Source: Anadara kagoshimensis (Eukaryota > Mollusca > Bivalvia > Arcoida > Arcidae). Taken from it: a DNA stretch of 64,000 nt. Shown piece after piece: positions 15,701 to 26,400 of this stretch. Positions within the stretch are counted from its first letter, which is position 1. Every line of letters begins with the position of its first letter. Made by a program: the position numbers and the translations under genes. The DNA lies in contig CM037870.1 in the NCBI GenBank assembly GCA_021292105.1, positions 10,846,486-10,910,485 of the forward strand, read 5' to 3'. The notes below the pieces were generated by a model. It did not search any database. It saw only the letters and a program-made list of their open reading frames with translations, and was not told the DNA's origin.

Positions 15701-17901
15701 TTCCTTGTCAAGGAGAAACGCCCAGATGTCATTTTCATAGAGCAGGAAGAGTTGTCGTTCTTTTCGCTTTTTGACGCTTTTGGAGGTTAAAGATGCTATA
15801 TTAATAGAATCTATCACTTCTTGTAGTGTGAGCTAGGGGAAATTGAAAAGAATTCCTCAATCTTGCACTACAAAATAAAATTGATAAACTGGACATAATA
15901 AATATAAGAATTTTTCACGTGATATATTTCAGCATGAAAGGAGTAGGAGATCACCAAAGATCACAGAAAATCTATTTCCATGCCACCGGATTGTCATCCG
16001 AAGATAAGTTCAATCCCGTTAACAATTGGCCAATGAAAACACTCTCGACTATAAGACGCGACTTAGGATGGTCTCAGGTATTTTCTTTGATATACATAAG
16101 AATGACAGTATAAATATGTCATCATAAGTATGCATATCGATATACCTTATACATTGTATACGGCGGATTTGTATCAGAGGCGTGTCTTGTTTCCATGACG
16201 ATATCAGGACAATCATGGTAACTAGACGAGTCTCTGGTACAAATACCATACATACATAAGATACAAATGGTATTTTATCTTGTATTGTTCATCAATTTGC
16301 AAAAATCTTTTTTTTTCATTCACATTAAAATATTATATGTTCTATTTGGTATGTACAGAGATATAAGGCTCTAACGTCACATGCTTTAAGCTAATTTCCT
16401 CTAATGTTTTATTACTGTTATAAAATTGTTAAACAGCTGGTTAGCAAAATTTATTTTTGTGTAGAGCAATAAAATTTGTATAAATTTGCAAATAATTAAA
16501 AAAATATTAATAACTATTTCTAATTTTACTATTTTGGTTAATTTAACTTTCTGCACATCCAAAATGTTGTTAAATATTATTTAAAATAGTGACATGTGAT
16601 AAATGACCGATATTGGTTTATTTATCAACTGTTTAGTTCAAATGTTGGGCGCATTGCATTTGCAAAATAATTTCATAACCCCTATATGTCATTTGCGATA
16701 AGGGTTTATACTACTATTGCGCAAATTTTAATTGCCCATATTAAACTGTTAAACACATGACCTAAGAGTCCATGTACGCAACAGATCTGGTGACATATCG
16801 TCAATGCTCTTTAAAATAATTCAGACAGAACTCCAAAACATAGAAGAAAACACTTTGTTGCCTAAAGATGTACAAAATGTCGCCGTTACATTATACAGAG
16901 AAGTCGCCAAAAAAAAAAAAAAAAAAAAAAACTATGCCTACCCAAAGGTAGAGACAGCTGCCATGTTGCATTAAATGCCTTGGAAATTTCAATCAAGAAG
17001 TTGGAAAATATGTTGCTTGTAAACGATGTTCAAACGGAATTATTGTATTTTCAACGTTTCTTGAAATTAAGAAATTTTCATAGATGGTGTTTAGTTAACA
17101 TGAAAATTACGTTTTGCGCATTCGTAATATAAGCCTTTGCGCAATCGTCGTATGAATTTGCGCAAAAGTGATATGGATTTGCGCAAATGTAATGCATCGC
17201 AAATGTTGTATTAAGAAAGTAGAGATATGGTTATTTGACATATGTACCGTGTTTGTCTATGTATTGTTATTCAGTAGCGGGGTATTTAAACATGACATTG
17301 ACATGGTGTTCAGAGTATGTTAGGCAGGTGTTACTTTTAGCCAAGTATTTCCCAGTCTTCTCTTTTGGTACAACTGAACCAAATTGATTAATATTCATTG
17401 TGAAAAGTGCTTGGATGATTGGTTATTAAAAATTCTAGTATGTCTGTCCAAAATTCAAATACAAATCTTGCCAGTTGAGCGATACAGGAAATGAAATACG
17501 TCCTCTTGTTTATAAAGCAAAGGCTTATATCTTACCAGTGGATTGTGGGAGGGTTGATAGATACCTATTGCTATTGTTTACTTCCTATATTTCAGACACC
17601 GATTGACGTTCTAAAAATAGATATAGAGATGTGGGAACTTAGTGTTATACCGGAAATGGTTACCAGCGGAAGTATGAAAGACATAAGACAGTTTGTTGTA
17701 GAAATACATTTAGACCTTACAGAAGGCCGTGTTTTACCGCCAAGAGAGAAATATGAAAAAGCATTTAACTGTTTACGATATCTGTATGATGACGGATTTA
17801 GAATAGTATATACTCATAAGAATCCATATTGTTTAATGAAGCAACATAAAGGCAAAGATAAAAGATGGGGGTGCCATGAAATCTCATTTGTTCGTCCTTG
17901 A
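392..17901 (+). CDS. METTL24/FkbM-like methyltransferase, membrane-anchored, 7 exons
   Basis: Joined exons 392..407, 1292..1413, 2030..3024, 3663..3791, 14885..14959, 15933..16077 and 17596..17901 give 1788 nt (595 residues plus TGA). Every junction has GT/AG and keeps phase. Residues 8-26 form one hydrophobic segment after a short basic N-terminus, suggesting a type II membrane protein, probably of the Golgi/secretory pathway. Residues about 47-377 are a polar Asn/Gln-rich stem of low complexity. The catalytic domain starts near 378: a QETC...RLGN...DGGW region, then SAM-binding motif SVGINND (about 418-424), YDPS (443-446) and LKIDIEMWE (500-508), the acidic motif typical of FkbM/METTL24 proteins. 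Family knowledge: METTL24-type proteins are putative S-adenosylmethionine-dependent methyltransferases of unknown substrate. The start ATG at 392 is inferred from the phase match to exon 2. A further 5' UTR exon is possible because a CAG acceptor-like site lies just upstream. Confidence 0.88.
1292..1413 (+). CDS. METTL24-like gene, exon 2 (membrane anchor)
   Basis: The acceptor is TTGTAG and the donor GAG|GTGAGC. The open frame encodes the hydrophobic stretch LPALGLFIMGLGTVYYFTI and ends in phase 0, matching exon 3. A competing frame across the same bases merely reads through an ATT repeat and was discarded. Confidence 0.75.
2030..3024 (+). CDS. METTL24-like gene, exon 3 (Asn/Gln-rich stem)
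   Basis: The acceptor is TTGTTTTCAG and the donor ACAG|GTAAAT. It is one 995-bp exon rich in N, Q, R, P and G, with no cysteine and no hydrophobic segment. Near 2680-2780 it carries short PGNQ/QPG-type repeats. It is probably a flexible lumenal stem between anchor and catalytic domain. Confidence 0.82.
3490..3660 (+). repeat. 3' tail fragment of the dispersed retroelement family
   Basis: The sequence matches tails elsewhere in the window: CTTCCTTGGTGGAAGTTCA, then TTTGCCCGTTTTTAAA, then a TTGGACAGGGCTTGGCATG-like terminus. It lies in intron 3 of the methyltransferase gene, just before the exon 4 acceptor. Confidence 0.55.
3663..3791 (+). CDS. METTL24-like gene, exon 4 (start of catalytic domain)
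   Basis: The acceptor is TTGTTTTAG and the donor GG|GTAAGT. It encodes YVNTKQETCTNMVRLGN, then DGGWDIC and CTVLSVG, the entry to the SAM-binding motif. The split Gly codon joins exon 5 in phase across an 11.1-kb intron. Confidence 0.87.
3892..11960. repeat. Large compound minisatellite, 32-bp to 27-bp units
   Basis: More than 200 head-to-tail units share TAGACCC at one end and TAGTGATAGCCATG at the other. About 3892-5990 has 32-bp units with the centre TATTCATGCCA. About 5990-7350 has 32-bp units with the centre TTTTAATCCTA. About 7350-11960 is mostly 27-bp units with the centre TTTCTA, sprinkled with 32-bp units. Because 27 is a multiple of three, the - strand shows artefactual frames repeating MAITIERVY. 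The array lies wholly inside intron 4 of the methyltransferase gene. Confidence 0.97.
11961..12827. other. Intronic sequence, no gene seen
   Basis: AT-rich single-copy sequence with no supported coding exon. It contains a TA microsatellite at about 12703-12757, flanked by a short direct repeat (AAGTAGCACAGATGTAGATG and AAGTAGCAAAGATGTAGATG). Confidence 0.6.
12828..12927. repeat. Near-perfect 100-bp palindrome (MITE-like hairpin)
   Basis: Arms of about 43 bp begin GTTGTATATGGTGTGATATT and pair with the end AATATCACACCATATACAAC around a loop GAGGCGACAGCCGAGG. A partial arm (GATATTCACCGGAAAA) recurs near 13287, so the full element may reach about 13.3 kb. Confidence 0.85.
13460..13579. repeat. 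120-bp palindrome (MITE-like hairpin)
   Basis: Arms of about 55 bp start GGGTTATTAAACTGATATTG and end CAATATCAGTTGAATAACCC. The flank TTTTATTATATAGCAAAA resembles the flank of the 12.8-kb palindrome, suggesting related elements. Confidence 0.85.
13607..13930 (-). repeat. Retroelement tail with 47-bp tandem repeats
   Basis: About four to five copies of a 47-bp unit containing CATACCGGCCCATGTTCAAA and AAAGTCCAACCACAAA form the 3' end. They are followed by the family tail motif GTGCTCCGGAAGCGTAAGCA, read on the - strand. It lies within intron 4 of the methyltransferase gene. Confidence 0.75.
14080..14232. repeat. Direct repeat of about 71 bp
   Basis: Two copies of a unit containing ACTAGTATTACGTGTGTAGG and AAAAAAGTGCACACATAATG lie side by side, with a shorter third piece upstream. 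The apparent - strand open frame over them is an artefact. Confidence 0.75.
14336..14360. repeat. (CA)n microsatellite
   Basis: About a dozen uninterrupted CA dinucleotides in intron 4 of the methyltransferase gene. Confidence 0.9.
14885..14959 (+). CDS. METTL24-like gene, exon 5 (SAM-binding motif)
   Basis: The acceptor is TATTTTCAG and the donor AAG|GTAAGT. It encodes INNDFSFDDDIS and YGCQVHCYDP. The GxNxDxSFD core and the YDP motif are conserved in METTL24-like proteins. Phase matches exons 4 and 6. Confidence 0.88.
15933..16077 (+). CDS. METTL24-like gene, exon 6
   Basis: The acceptor is ATATATTTCAG and the donor CAG|GTATTT. It encodes a 48-codon stretch with KIYFHATGLS and MKTLSTIRRDLG, as expected between the SAM motif and the acidic motif. 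It ends in phase 0. Confidence 0.87.
16078..17595. other. Intron 6 of the methyltransferase gene, no other gene seen
   Basis: AT-rich intron. It contains a poly(A) run at about 16910-16930 and several scattered TTTGCGCAA-type motifs at about 17100-17200. No coding exon is supported. Confidence 0.55.
17596..17901 (+). CDS. METTL24-like gene, terminal exon 7
   Basis: The acceptor is CTATATTTCAG and the stop TGA is at 17899-17901. It encodes DVLKIDIEMWELSVI, then FVVEIHLD and FRIVYTHKNPYC, and ends in CHEISFVRP, the normal C-terminus of the family. ATTAAA near 17933 is a possible poly(A) signal. The open frame upstream of 17596 is intronic. Confidence 0.9.
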   Translation, partial: TPIDVLKIDIEMWELSVIPEMVTSGSMKDIRQFVVEIHLDLTEGRVLPPREKYEKAFNCLRYLYDDGFRIVYTHKNPYCLMKQHKGKDKRWGCHEISFVRP

Positions 17902-18944
17902 CATAATTTTATTGTTTTAATTCTCATTTTTCCATTAAAAAATCAGTATTTTTGTACTGTTTTGACCTAAACTTGTTTTAATTTTCTTTTTTATTCATTA
18001 AAAACAGTATTTTTTGTACTGATTTTAGTTTTCTTTTATTCCGCCACTATAATGTAATCGTGTACTGTTTTTGTTTATTCATTTCGTCTTGAAAAGAACC
18101 GACAACAAAGCTCAGAAAGCTGCAATGTGATGGAAATGTGGTCAACTATGATATCAAATAAGAGTTCAGGATTTTAACATGTTTCATGCGTGTAGATTAA
18201 TATGCAATTTATTTTATGAATAAGCGGAAAGATGGTTCTGAAATTATGATAGACCTTACTGTAAGCAAAATAGCTTATTACTCCTAATGAATGAAAATCG
18301 ACAAATGTTTACAAAAATAATACCTGTTTAAGTACGTTCATTTGTTGTCAATTTACTTGCACTGAGTCTTTCCATGTAATCGAAATTAATTAATCAGATT
18401 GGGTATTAGGATTCACAGCAATAGAAAATGTTCTACCGAAAGGGATTGACAATAATAGTGGATGAGGAAGGCATCCACTGTAAACAGGTAACGCTTTTTA
18501 CGTCAACATCAAGAATATTGAAAAAAAACCTCGCACTTTTATGATTTTCTGTGACCATCTGGCGAGTTTCACTGTCATGACTAGAGTGATTAGTTATTAC
18601 CACTGGTGCGATTTAATATGGATATTTAGTCGGTTATATATAACACACTTGGATGTGTTTATGTAGTTCACGACTTATTCACTGTATCAGAAACATTTAG
18701 TAAGTCTTGGGTTTGTATAGTCACATTAATCTTCGCACTGTATTTTTCTAGTTGTCGGCTACCCCTATGTGACTATAACTGGCAGTTTATATGAAGTGCA
18801 TGTCTGTGTTGTTCTACCATATAATCCGGACGTTTTTAAAATGCCAGCAGACACAACAGTTGTAGAGGCTGCTTCCATTATCGTGACACCGGGTGCGTGA
18901 TGAAAAACTTGCTGATGTTCACCCGCTATGTCATCGTAGAGGCT
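17902..18944. other. Intergenic space after the methyltransferase gene
   Basis: No gene is firmly supported. A - strand open stretch ending near 18763 (Thr/Ser-containing, about 30 codons after a possible acceptor near 18875) could be the terminal exon of the laminin-G/mucin gene, since its phase would fit. The acceptor is poor and a + strand reading is equally open. Confidence 0.4.
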
Positions 18945-19330
18945 GTTCACGTCACGAGAGCTTTATACAACGAAACAAGCTGCATATAAAAATTGACTCG
19001 GTGATATTGCAACCCTAAGTTTATCAAGGCCCTCAAAAACGCATGGCCAACATTGCCGATAATTATCATGCCACTTTTCCCAAAATTATCTTGGATATTT
19101 TTTACGTCCCGTAGTTTCATGTTACTCTCATTCTCAATTATTATCTAACATGCGGTAGTTGTAGCTAGCTAAACAGGGGGTGCCTTACCTTCTGGAGCAC
19201 CCCGCTTTACTTCCTTGGTGAAAGTTACGGGATTAACTTAATTTGCTAGTTTCAAAGTTTTTATTTTGCTTTTGGGACTGATTTTGACATAGGTTGGTAT
19301 GTCAATGTTTAATTATTATGAGGAAGCAAT
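18945..19330 (+). repeat. 5'-truncated retroelement tail
   Basis: It starts within the reverse-transcriptase C-terminus (CGAAACAAGCTGC, then a decayed GRHH-like stretch) and runs through the 3' tail with GGAGCACCCCGCTTTACTTC and GGTTGGTATGT. No intact frame remains. Confidence 0.7.
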
Positions 19331-20639
19331 TAAGATTCAGACTAAAATGTATTTAGTTAAAGTCATGTAAAACAACATGTTGTAATAATGATTCTGTCTG
19401 CTTTAAAATATAGCTGTAAAAGATACCAAAACATTGTAATACCTCAAAAGAGGTCATCCAGACTGACAATAGAGTTTTGTTTTACCCCTAGTCTTTGATG
19501 GTATTGTCTAGCTATTTAACCAGGTTTGGACAATATCCGCCTAATTATTCCATCACCAAACTGATACACATCAATGTTAGTTATAACTATATAAACGTCA
19601 TTTTAGACATTTCGGTGTTTAAGTAACATACGAGACAGACGGTTTGTGGATGCATAGAATACCCATGCACATGTGTAACGAGTGCTGACACTTGTTTTGG
19701 TTGAAAACTTTCCTTTATTAATTAGCAACACAATAATGTAAAAATCCGCCTCACCAATAAATAAATTCACTTGGCTAATGCAAGATAAACTTGGCCAATA
19801 TGAAAAAATCTTTAACCAAGATTACCGCGCGCACATGTCACTAAAACCCAAGATGGCTGACCATATTTTGTTTGAAAAATCCAATAAGGGTAAGTACAAA
19901 TCAAAACTATCTATTAATTACAAAGTGTGATTAATTTGATGTGGAAAAATTAATGTTGTATAAAAAAAATAGTAATACAATACTCATAAAATGTATTTAG
20001 GCACACATTTTAACAAGCTTGTCGCAGCCGCTCAAAAGTCGTCAATATGCATTCTTGTTCACGTCTCGGCCAGGAACAATGCAGCGAATATCTGACAAGT
20101 GTGCTTAAGTTGTTTTTTTTAATTTAGAATGATTATAAAATCAGCATAAATGATAGCCAAGACGGCCATGTTACTACATATACAGGTACTTATTTGGAGT
20201 TGCTTTAAAGTATCCGTACATGGCTGTTAAAACTCTCAGCTTGTGAATATGAAAGTAATATCAGGTTCATTGATTCAAGAGAATTTTAAAAATTATCTTT
20301 TAGCAAAAATTGTATATTGTGTTGATGAAACTAGTGCTGTGTTAGACGAACCTAGTAAACAAACGCCCGCCAAAACGTCAATGGCAAAAATACTGCAATC
20401 TGTCATGCTTTGACATTGTTTGGCACAAATTACTGGTTTGTCCGTGGATACAGTTGCTAATGGTAACTGTATTGTTGTTCCCGTGTAAGCTTTTTCAAAT
20501 CTGCTGCACGTATCTTGATAACTTTTAACCTGATTTGCTAAAACAATAATTAAAATATATATTATTTAATCATCTACAAAATGCATATTTGACAAATTGA
20601 TTAAAACAAAAACAATTAGTAAGTAGCAGAATTTGTACA

Positions 20640-21310
20640 GAACCTTGTTATATCAGGACAGAAGACTGTCGCCAAGATGACGTTCTGTCTCTTAACAATC
20701 CTAAATTTGAAGACTGTGCGAATGCCATCTATCCTAGCGAGATTGAAATAAAAGATATGACTGATTCCCTTAGTTCTAATTCATATTTAGACTTGTATCT
20801 CAATTATAAACGACCAGGAAAGGCTACATTAGAAACATCATGACTTCAATTTTTTTCTTCTCTATGCGACAATTTACCTACTTCGATTCTCCTGTTTATG
20901 GTATATCTGTTTCCCAATTAATGCGCTATGGTAGAGCTTGTTCCCAAATTAGTAACATAATTCAACGAAGCAAGCTGTTTACAAGTTAATTGTTGACCCA
21001 GGGATATCACAAGCCTAGGCTAATCAGAGCCCTCAAAATGTTTTATGGCCGCCATCACAGTATTGTTGATAAGTTTGATGTCTCTATCCAGGATTGTCCT
21101 GAATAAAACTGACGACCCATAGTTCTATGTCCCCCTATCTCAATTTCGATTATACACGTGGTTGGTGTAGCTAGCTAAACAGAAGGAGGTGCTTACTCTT
21201 CGGGAGCACCCGGCCTGACTTCTCTGGTGGAAGTCCACGTGTTTAACCTAACTTGTCAGTTTCAAAGTTTTTGCTTTGCTTCTGCATTGTGATGGTATGT
21301 TTTTTTTTAA
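20640..21310 (+). pseudogene. Reverse-transcriptase C-terminal fragment and 3' tail
   Basis: The conceptual frame gives DVLSLNNPKFEDC, YPSEIEIKD, SYLDLYLNYK, then after a stop YGISVSQLMRYGRAC, and after another stop QGYHKPRLIRALKMFYGRHH. These are blocks from just after the catalytic YIDD to the C-terminus of a retroelement family widespread in bivalves. At least two stops and a deletion make it dead. The 3' tail ends near GTGATGGTATG. Whether the family is Penelope-like or another non-LTR class cannot be settled here. Confidence 0.78.
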
Positions 21311-21564
21311 TTTTTTTTATATAAATATCTTTTGTTTTTGCTTTTTGTTCGTAGCATATTATGTTTGCGCAAACTATCCAATTATATTATTTTCCATACA
21401 GGAAGAAAAATATTTACAAATCAGCGCAGTCAATACACTTACAACCATGTAAAACATAATGCATTTTTATAGCGTAGGATTACAAATGCCCACGTGACTC
21501 GCCCTATATTTCATGTTCATTTTAGTCTCATATTGATCACACATGTGGGGGCGTAGCTTATCAA

Positions 21565-22300
21565 TCCAACAAAACAAATTCAAAATTCATAAAATAACAA
21601 TTCCAAAACAAAGTAAAATCAAATACCAATCCATATCTAAATCACAATCCCAAAGCAAAGTAAAAACAAACATACCAATCCCCGTCCAAATCACAATCCG
21701 AAAGCAAAGTAAAAACAAACATACCAATCTATATCTAAATCACAATCCCAAAGCAAAGTAAAAACAAACATACCAATCCTCGTCTAAATCACAATCCCAA
21801 AGCAAAGTAAAACAAACGAACCAATCTATGTTCAAAGCACATTCCAAAGCAAAGTAAAAACAAACATACCAATCTATGTTCAAATCACAATTCCAAAGCA
21901 AAGTAAAAACAAACAAACCAATCTATGTTCAAATCACAATTCAAAGGCAAAGTAAAACAAACAAACCAATCTATGTTCAAATAACATATCCAATGTAAAG
22001 ATAAACTTTAAAACTGGCGATTTAGGTTAAAAACGTGAACTTGCATGAAGGAAGCAAGAACGGGTGCACATAAAGGGTAAGAACCTATGTAGCTAGTCAC
22101 ACACGTGTGTAACCAAACTTGAGAATGAAACCAGGAACAATGGGACGTCCATTATATGCAGCTCACTTGTAATTTTTGATATAGCAAACTTATCAACATT
22201 ATTGCGATGACAGCCAAAATTTTATGAGGTCCTTGATAACCCTAGGCTTGCATATCCTTGAACAAACAAATTATTTTTTAGCAGCTTGCTTCGTTGTATT
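21565..22300 (-). repeat. Retroelement tail with 48/49-bp tandem repeats
   Basis: About eight copies of a unit containing CATACCAATC...AAATCACAATCCCAAAGCAAAG form the 3' end. They are followed toward 22300 by the tail and the decayed reverse-transcriptase C-terminus (AGCAGCTTGCTTCGTTGTA at the 5' side). The apparent + strand frame at 21.5-21.8 kb is a by-product of the repeat. Confidence 0.78.
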
Positions 22301-22435
22301 AAAAATATGCTTACCCTTCCCTGACCCTCATTTCCCTCAATGAAGTTCACGTGTTTAACGTAATTTGCCAGTCTCTAAAGTTTTGATTTATCTTTTGGAC
22401 ATGGCTTGGTATGTTTGTGGTTTACTATGGGGAAT
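22301..22435 (+). repeat. Inverted retroelement 3' tail
   Basis: Tail motifs in + orientation (ATGAAGTTCACGTGTTTAAC, TTTTGGACATGGCTTGGTAT) directly abut the - oriented copy, giving a head-to-head arrangement. Confidence 0.65.
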
Positions 22436-22499
22436 GTCATTTGGACATATTCCGATATGTTTGTAATTCCACATAATATCCAACATACATATACATAAT

Positions 22500-22545
22500 A
22501 TATATATATAATATATATATATATATAATATATATATATATATGT
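22500..22545. repeat. (TA)n microsatellite
   Basis: Imperfect TA run immediately beyond the last recognised exon of the laminin-G/mucin gene. Confidence 0.9.
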
Positions 22546-22587
22546 TGAAATTATGATATATTTGAAAGAAGAAAGCGTAGTACATAC

Positions 22588-22842
22588 TCGTTAGTGTTGG
22601 TGGTGTTGTGCTGCCAGATGTTGGCGGTGCTGTACTGCCAGATATTAGTGGTGCTGTTGTAGTCTCGGTTAATGATTGTGAAGTTGTAGTTACGGGTAAT
22701 GACGTAGTAGTTTCTGATTGTGACGTCGTAGTTTCGGATTGTGACGTCGTAGTTTCGGATTGTGACACCGTAGTTTCGTCGGACAATGTCGTCGTTGTGT
22801 CTTGTAAGGTGCTTGCTTCTGTTGTTATAGCTGTAGTAGTAC
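22588..22842 (-). CDS. Laminin-G/mucin gene, exon 5 (Thr/Ser-rich)
   Basis: A 255-nt exon with acceptor TGACCAG and donor ACGA|GTATGT encodes a Thr/Ser-rich stretch with tandem SQSETTT units and PPTSGSTTPPT. The opposite strand is also open (Val/Asp-rich), but it lacks matching exons and is a shadow. Confidence 0.75.
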
Positions 22843-23425
22843 CTGGTCAGTAAAGTGAATTTAAGCTAAAACGGTAAGATTTCTACAAAATGAAAGTAAC
22901 TACATCTTTAAATATGACCTGTGGTGATTTTGAATTTTTATTTAAAAAATTGCATTCATTATCACTACATGATATGATTTTGAATGCATTATTTTAATAA
23001 AAATTCAAAATCATCACATGACTATTGTAAACACATCCGATGGTGGATTTAGAGGTCCTACCTCACATCCTTTATGTCGCTGATAAAATAATGTCTGTAT
23101 TTATTTTTGATTCAGGCAGTCTGAATGAGATTTTTAGAACTGAGCAGCTTTCTTACGTTGGGCCAGATATAGGATTTTGCGCCAAAACAAAAAAAAACCT
23201 CGGGTAAACTGGTACCCTACTAACCTCCGACTTTTTCAGTAAAAACATTAGATGAAAGACAAAGAATGTCATATTTATATTAATAATATATATTAATCTG
23301 ACTGATTCCAAATAAGACAATGTCAACGTCGCGTGGATTACTAATATACCTTTTACTTCAGAAACCACCAATATTGCCCGTATAATGGTCTCGTCAGCCG
23401 CCCATCGAGTTTTCTTAACTACACA

Positions 23426-23464
<39 letters not shown>

Positions 23465-26400
23465 TTACCTATCAGAGATTCGTAGTAAACATAATCCACT
23501 GACGGGTTACCTGTAAACATTGAATATAATCTGATTAATTTTACTCTTATCAAATAAAAAACAAACATACCAATCCATGTCCAAACCACACCCCCAAAGC
23601 AAAGTAACAATTTGCCATTTTAAAACCGGCAAATTAGGTTACCCACGCGAACTTCCGCCAGGGAAGTGAGGCCGGTTGCTCTGGCAGGGTAAGCACCTCC
23701 TGTTTAGTTAGCTACACTCGCCACATTGGGAATAAAAGGAACTATAGAAAGTTGACTAGGGCTTGTTCTAACTACCGAAACCTTGTACATCAAAACAAGC
23801 TGCTTACAGATAAGTTATTGCAAACCTGGGCTTAACAAGTCTCTCAAAACGTTTCATGGCCGTCATCAGAATATTGTTGAAAATATGATGTCTTTGTATC
23901 CAAAATTATCATGCATATATTTGACGTCCCATTGTTCCACATGTTTATTTCATTTTTTAAATTGTGATTACACTCTACACACGTGGAGGGTGTATCTAAA
24001 CAGAAGCTGCTATTATCAGTATAGGCTACATTAAAAAGTTAGATTAAATAAATATGTGAGAATTTTTAGATTGTGTTGAGAGAGAGAGAGAAAGAGAGAT
24101 TATACCTGTAAAACTCATAAGGTTTGGGTCACACACGTCTGGTGTGTCTGTTCTTGTCCCTCCAATCAGTGATGTGGGGTAAAACTGGACACAGTATATA
24201 TTTCCATAAAAAGACTCGGTTCCATCAGCGGTTGATCCCAGCGATATATCTCCATTAGCTGTTCCTGATACCATAGCCGAGTCCACAATAAAACCGTCCG
24301 CTGTCAACGAGCCCTTACTGGTTATTGTAAATATATCCATATTGTCAGTCTCTTGGATATTCCACAAGTGATTGTATGTTATCCCTACAAGTGTCCACTC
24401 TCCAGTTTTAACAGTGAATGTACTATCATAAATTGAAGGCTGACCATTGATATCGTGCATTTTGACCTGGATATTTCCTGACGCAAGATATCTGATTTGA
24501 AATCCACCAGGGTGTACACCTCTATAATGAAGTAGAACTGCTGACTGTGATTGTTGAGGATAGATGTAAAATATCCAGGTCATTGCTAGGACTCCATCCA
24601 TGGTACCGCTGGTATTGGGTATTTCCACCCGGGAAGTTGATGTCCCCTGTAATCCAATAACTGGGTGTAATGCTGTTGGATCAGATGTTATAAGAGGCGC
24701 GTGATAGAGAATGGCGTGTTCAGTGGATTGTAACTGGCTCAACGTAGATACATTGTGTTGGCTCATATGGAACGGCCAAAATGCATACGGATTTGGAGTT
24801 TCTTTAGACACATTTAGAATGTTAACACGTGGGTTAACCTTTGGACATACAATTCCTTTCATTAAACACTCTGTAAAATAATGAGAATAATCAGTGGAAT
24901 TTGATTTAATTTAGATTTATGAAATTATAACTAAAATGCAAAAATGTAATCATTGCTGTATCTATAGCAATCTACAGGTATGCAACGCACGTGCAAGATC
25001 TGTGTTGCTACAGGGATGTGCGGCACTGTGAATAAACAACCGTTAAACGCAGTTTCAGTATCAGTGAAAAAGAACAATATTAGTATTGGAAATAAGCTAA
25101 TAAAGTGTTAAGGATGCCTTCAACTATAAGAAGGTTCACGTGTAATTTTATTTGTCACAAATAAGGAAAAGATAGTTTATTTGAATGTGAGAGAAGATGT
25201 TTTGTATTCGCCAAAGAATGCAACTTGGGATAGGGTACTCGCCTTATGCCGTCGATACAAGTCGGTCATACATGCGCATACTTGAACTATCAAATATTTA
25301 TGTAACCTTTAGCTATAAGTAGCTGTTAAATAGAAAATGAACTTAAAAATGATGATCGGAAAACTTCTGTAACACTTTGATAAAGTCGCGTTTCTAATAA
25401 AAAAGTTGTGCTTTATTTGGACTACAAAAGATATACATGTATTTATACAATAGTAAACAGCAGACAGTTCTAGGTCTACTTAAAGATCAACAAAATAACC
25501 AAAAAATCCAATTAATTACTTGTGAATGTTTGTTAGTTTTTAAAATCGATTTCTGTGTTAGGAAAGTTTTAATTGTTGGTTTTGTATTCGAGTAAACACG
25601 TCTATTTAACAATATGTGTGTTTTAGATACAATAATGTTTGTGATCTGTAGTAATTTTGGATGATTATACAGCAGGTGCCCGGCTGACCGATTACAGATA
25701 CTCCGTAGTATATATACCTGACCTTGTTGAAAATCCTGGTCGGGTAGTGGAATGGGCGTGTTAAGACAATGTATTTGACCTTGTTCAAACCGCTGTTAGT
25801 GTTTCCAAAAGGGATTTTATATTAATATTAAGGCATTTGTTCTGCTCCACCAAGCTCAGTTCTTTATTTTTCTGATAAATCTCTATAATGTATTTAAGGT
25901 AGTTGTCTTTGTTTTTCTTTAAGTTTTTTTTTAATTTCAAAAGGTTTTGAAAATCAAGTTTGAGGGGAAAATACAAGATAGGATTATGAAATCGGAATTA
26001 TCAGTTAAAACTATATCACAAAGATACAACATAAGCATTACAAACTTTATGCCGTCAGAAGAAAATCACATACGTACGAACGACTGTTCCAGTGTATATC
26101 ATTTCACCCCCAATGACGTCAGTGATATTTTTATGATTCGGCAAGCGATTTCATTTGGCTGATATCACGTACTTGGTATGCACCCATATACACATATCGG
26201 TTGGTGTTTACTTGGTTGAAGGGACAGTCGGATCTTTTAATGAAGAAGTACTCCAGAGGCTCAACTTTTACGTGACTGTTTCTGATTTGTTTTGCTTTTC
26301 ATTATATGGAAATCCGTGAAAACTAAAACTTGTCACTGAACATATAATCCACGCTGTTATACCTTAATTACGTATCGCCGGCCATGCCTATTATGTTCCG

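Noticed and set aside
18765..18950. - strand frame as terminal exon of the laminin-G/mucin gene
   Set aside because: Phase fits and it is Thr/Ser-containing, but the acceptor lacks a polypyrimidine tract and the opposite strand is equally open. Kept only as a possibility.
22608..22853. + strand Val/Asp-rich frame
   Set aside because: It is the antisense shadow of the Thr/Ser-rich exon, whose strand is supported by four other in-phase exons.
23419..23610. - strand frame ending in a THTHTH run
   Set aside because: It is produced by the TG microsatellite and retroelement tail. The true exons here are 23469..23510 and 23350..23418.
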